From: JBQCEE01 sp051960575
GTDB taxonomy: Bacteria > Actinomycetota > Actinomycetes > Mycobacteriales > Jatrophihabitantaceae
Length of the DNA: 14,428 nt
NCBI RefSeq assembly: GCF_051960575.1
Contig: NZ_JBQCEE010000096.1
Coordinates: 1-14,428, forward strand
Direction of reading: 5' to 3'
In this document: piece after piece, positions 14,066 through 14,428 of the stretch
Layout: the number at the start of each line of letters is the position of its first letter
Position numbering within the stretch: the first letter of the stretch is position 1
The notes under the pieces: generated by a model
What the model was told of the DNA's origin: nothing
What the model saw: only the letters and a program-made list of their open reading frames with translations
Databases searched by the model: none
Translations under genes and position numbers: made by a program

Positions 14066-14428
14066 TCAGGTCGAGCGGACCGGTCCGGCGACCTCCCACA
14101 CGTGGCCGCCCGGTGCGCGGAACGACGCGGTGCGAACACCCCACGGCCGGTCGATCGGCCCGTTGAGCAGGTCGACGCCGCGCTGCTGCAGTCGCGCGCA
14201 GACGGCGTCGACGTCGCCGACCTCGATCGTGTAGACCGCACGCACGCCGTCGTGTGGGCCACCGACCGGTGCCGGCTCGACGAGCTCGGGGGCCGCGTCC
14301 ACCTGCAGCAGGTTCACCAGCGTGCCACCGAGGCGGAAGACCACCGAGACGTCGTCCTCGAAGTGCACGGGCAACTCGAAGACCTCGGTGTAGAAGCGGC
14401 GCGCCGCGGCCACGTCCTCGACGACGAG
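14066..14428 (-). CDS. VOC (glyoxalase/bleomycin-resistance fold) protein, 5' end outside window
   Basis: The frame is open to the window edge, and the first visible residues LVVEDVAAARRFYTEVFELP are the usual first strand and helix of a VOC domain, so only a few N-terminal residues are missing. The later segments VYTIEVGDVDAVCARLQQRG, GVRTASFRAPGGHVWEVAGP complete one VOC unit of about 120 residues. Single-unit members may be isomerases, lyases, thiol transferases or resistance proteins that bind toxic compounds; the substrate cannot be told here. The gene converges on hsaB and probably does not belong to its operon. Any link to steroid breakdown is unproven. Confidence 0.85.
   Translation of the reverse strand, partial: LVVEDVAAARRFYTEVFELPVHFEDDVSVVFRLGGTLVNLLQVDAAPELVEPAPVGGPHDGVRAVYTIEVGDVDAVCARLQQRGVDLLNGPIDRPWGVRTASFRAPGGHVWEVAGPVRST

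Noticed and set aside
14060..14090. Possible terminator hairpin after hsaB (CGCCGG ... CCGGCG)
   Set aside because: The loop is 19 bases and there is no T-run, and the second arm lies inside the convergent VOC gene. Not strong enough to annotate.
1..14428. CRISPR arrays, rRNA, tRNA genes or complete insertion sequences
   Set aside because: I found no regularly spaced repeats, no tRNA-like cloverleaf, no rRNA sequence and no intact transposase.

Overview
The window is high-GC with actinobacterial codon use, frequent GTG starts and few canonical -35/-10 promoters. The right-hand 6.6 kb is a cholesterol/steroid ring-degradation locus of the Mycobacterium/Rhodococcus/Nocardioides type. I take the source to be a steroid-degrading actinobacterium and cannot fix the genus from sequence alone.

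Region 1 (1-1780) looks like accessory DNA. It holds the last 49 codons of what is probably a DUF222/13E12-type HNH endonuclease, a short in-frame relic of a tyrosine recombinase N-terminus (about 364-468), a secreted four-cysteine protein of unknown function (836-1324) with visibly lower GC than its surroundings, and a small two-helix membrane protein on the minus strand. About 500 bases between these genes carry nothing I can name.

Region 2 (1835-7788) is ordinary chromosomal housekeeping and hypothetical content: a TPR-like protein with a CxxC motif, a two-helix membrane protein, and a minus-strand operon of two bacterial-PH-domain membrane proteins (YdbS/YdbT-like) followed by a RibD/DHFR-family reductase, joined by 4-base start/stop overlaps. 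Next come a 60-aa C2H2 zinc-finger protein, a divergent single-pass membrane protein that appears to be leaderless, and a secreted protein with two B-type lectin domains.

Region 3 (7855-14059) is the steroid module. On the minus strand lie kshA (Rieske oxygenase of 3-ketosteroid 9alpha-hydroxylase), a 90-aa four-cysteine protein of unknown function, and kshB (the reductase). The stop of each gene overlaps the start of the next. Divergent on the plus strand is hsaA-hsaD-hsaC-hsaB, again nearly without gaps (2 bases, then two GTGA overlaps). KshAB hydroxylates C9 of the steroid nucleus and so opens ring B. HsaAB hydroxylates the resulting phenol 3-HSA to the catechol 3,4-DHSA, HsaC cleaves the catechol ring and HsaD hydrolyses the meta-cleavage product. 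The 193-base divergent control region carries two KstR-type palindromes (AAC-N2-GTT), one next to each operon, and the hsaA-side box lies inside a convincing -35/-10 pair. The products of HsaD would pass to HsaEFG, which are not in this window.

A VOC/glyoxalase-fold gene converges on hsaB and runs off the right edge. The most novel item is the four-cysteine protein lying between the two components of the hydroxylase. The other points of interest are the colocation of kshA with kshB and hsaADCB under paired operators, the recombinase relic, and the leaderless-looking genes.
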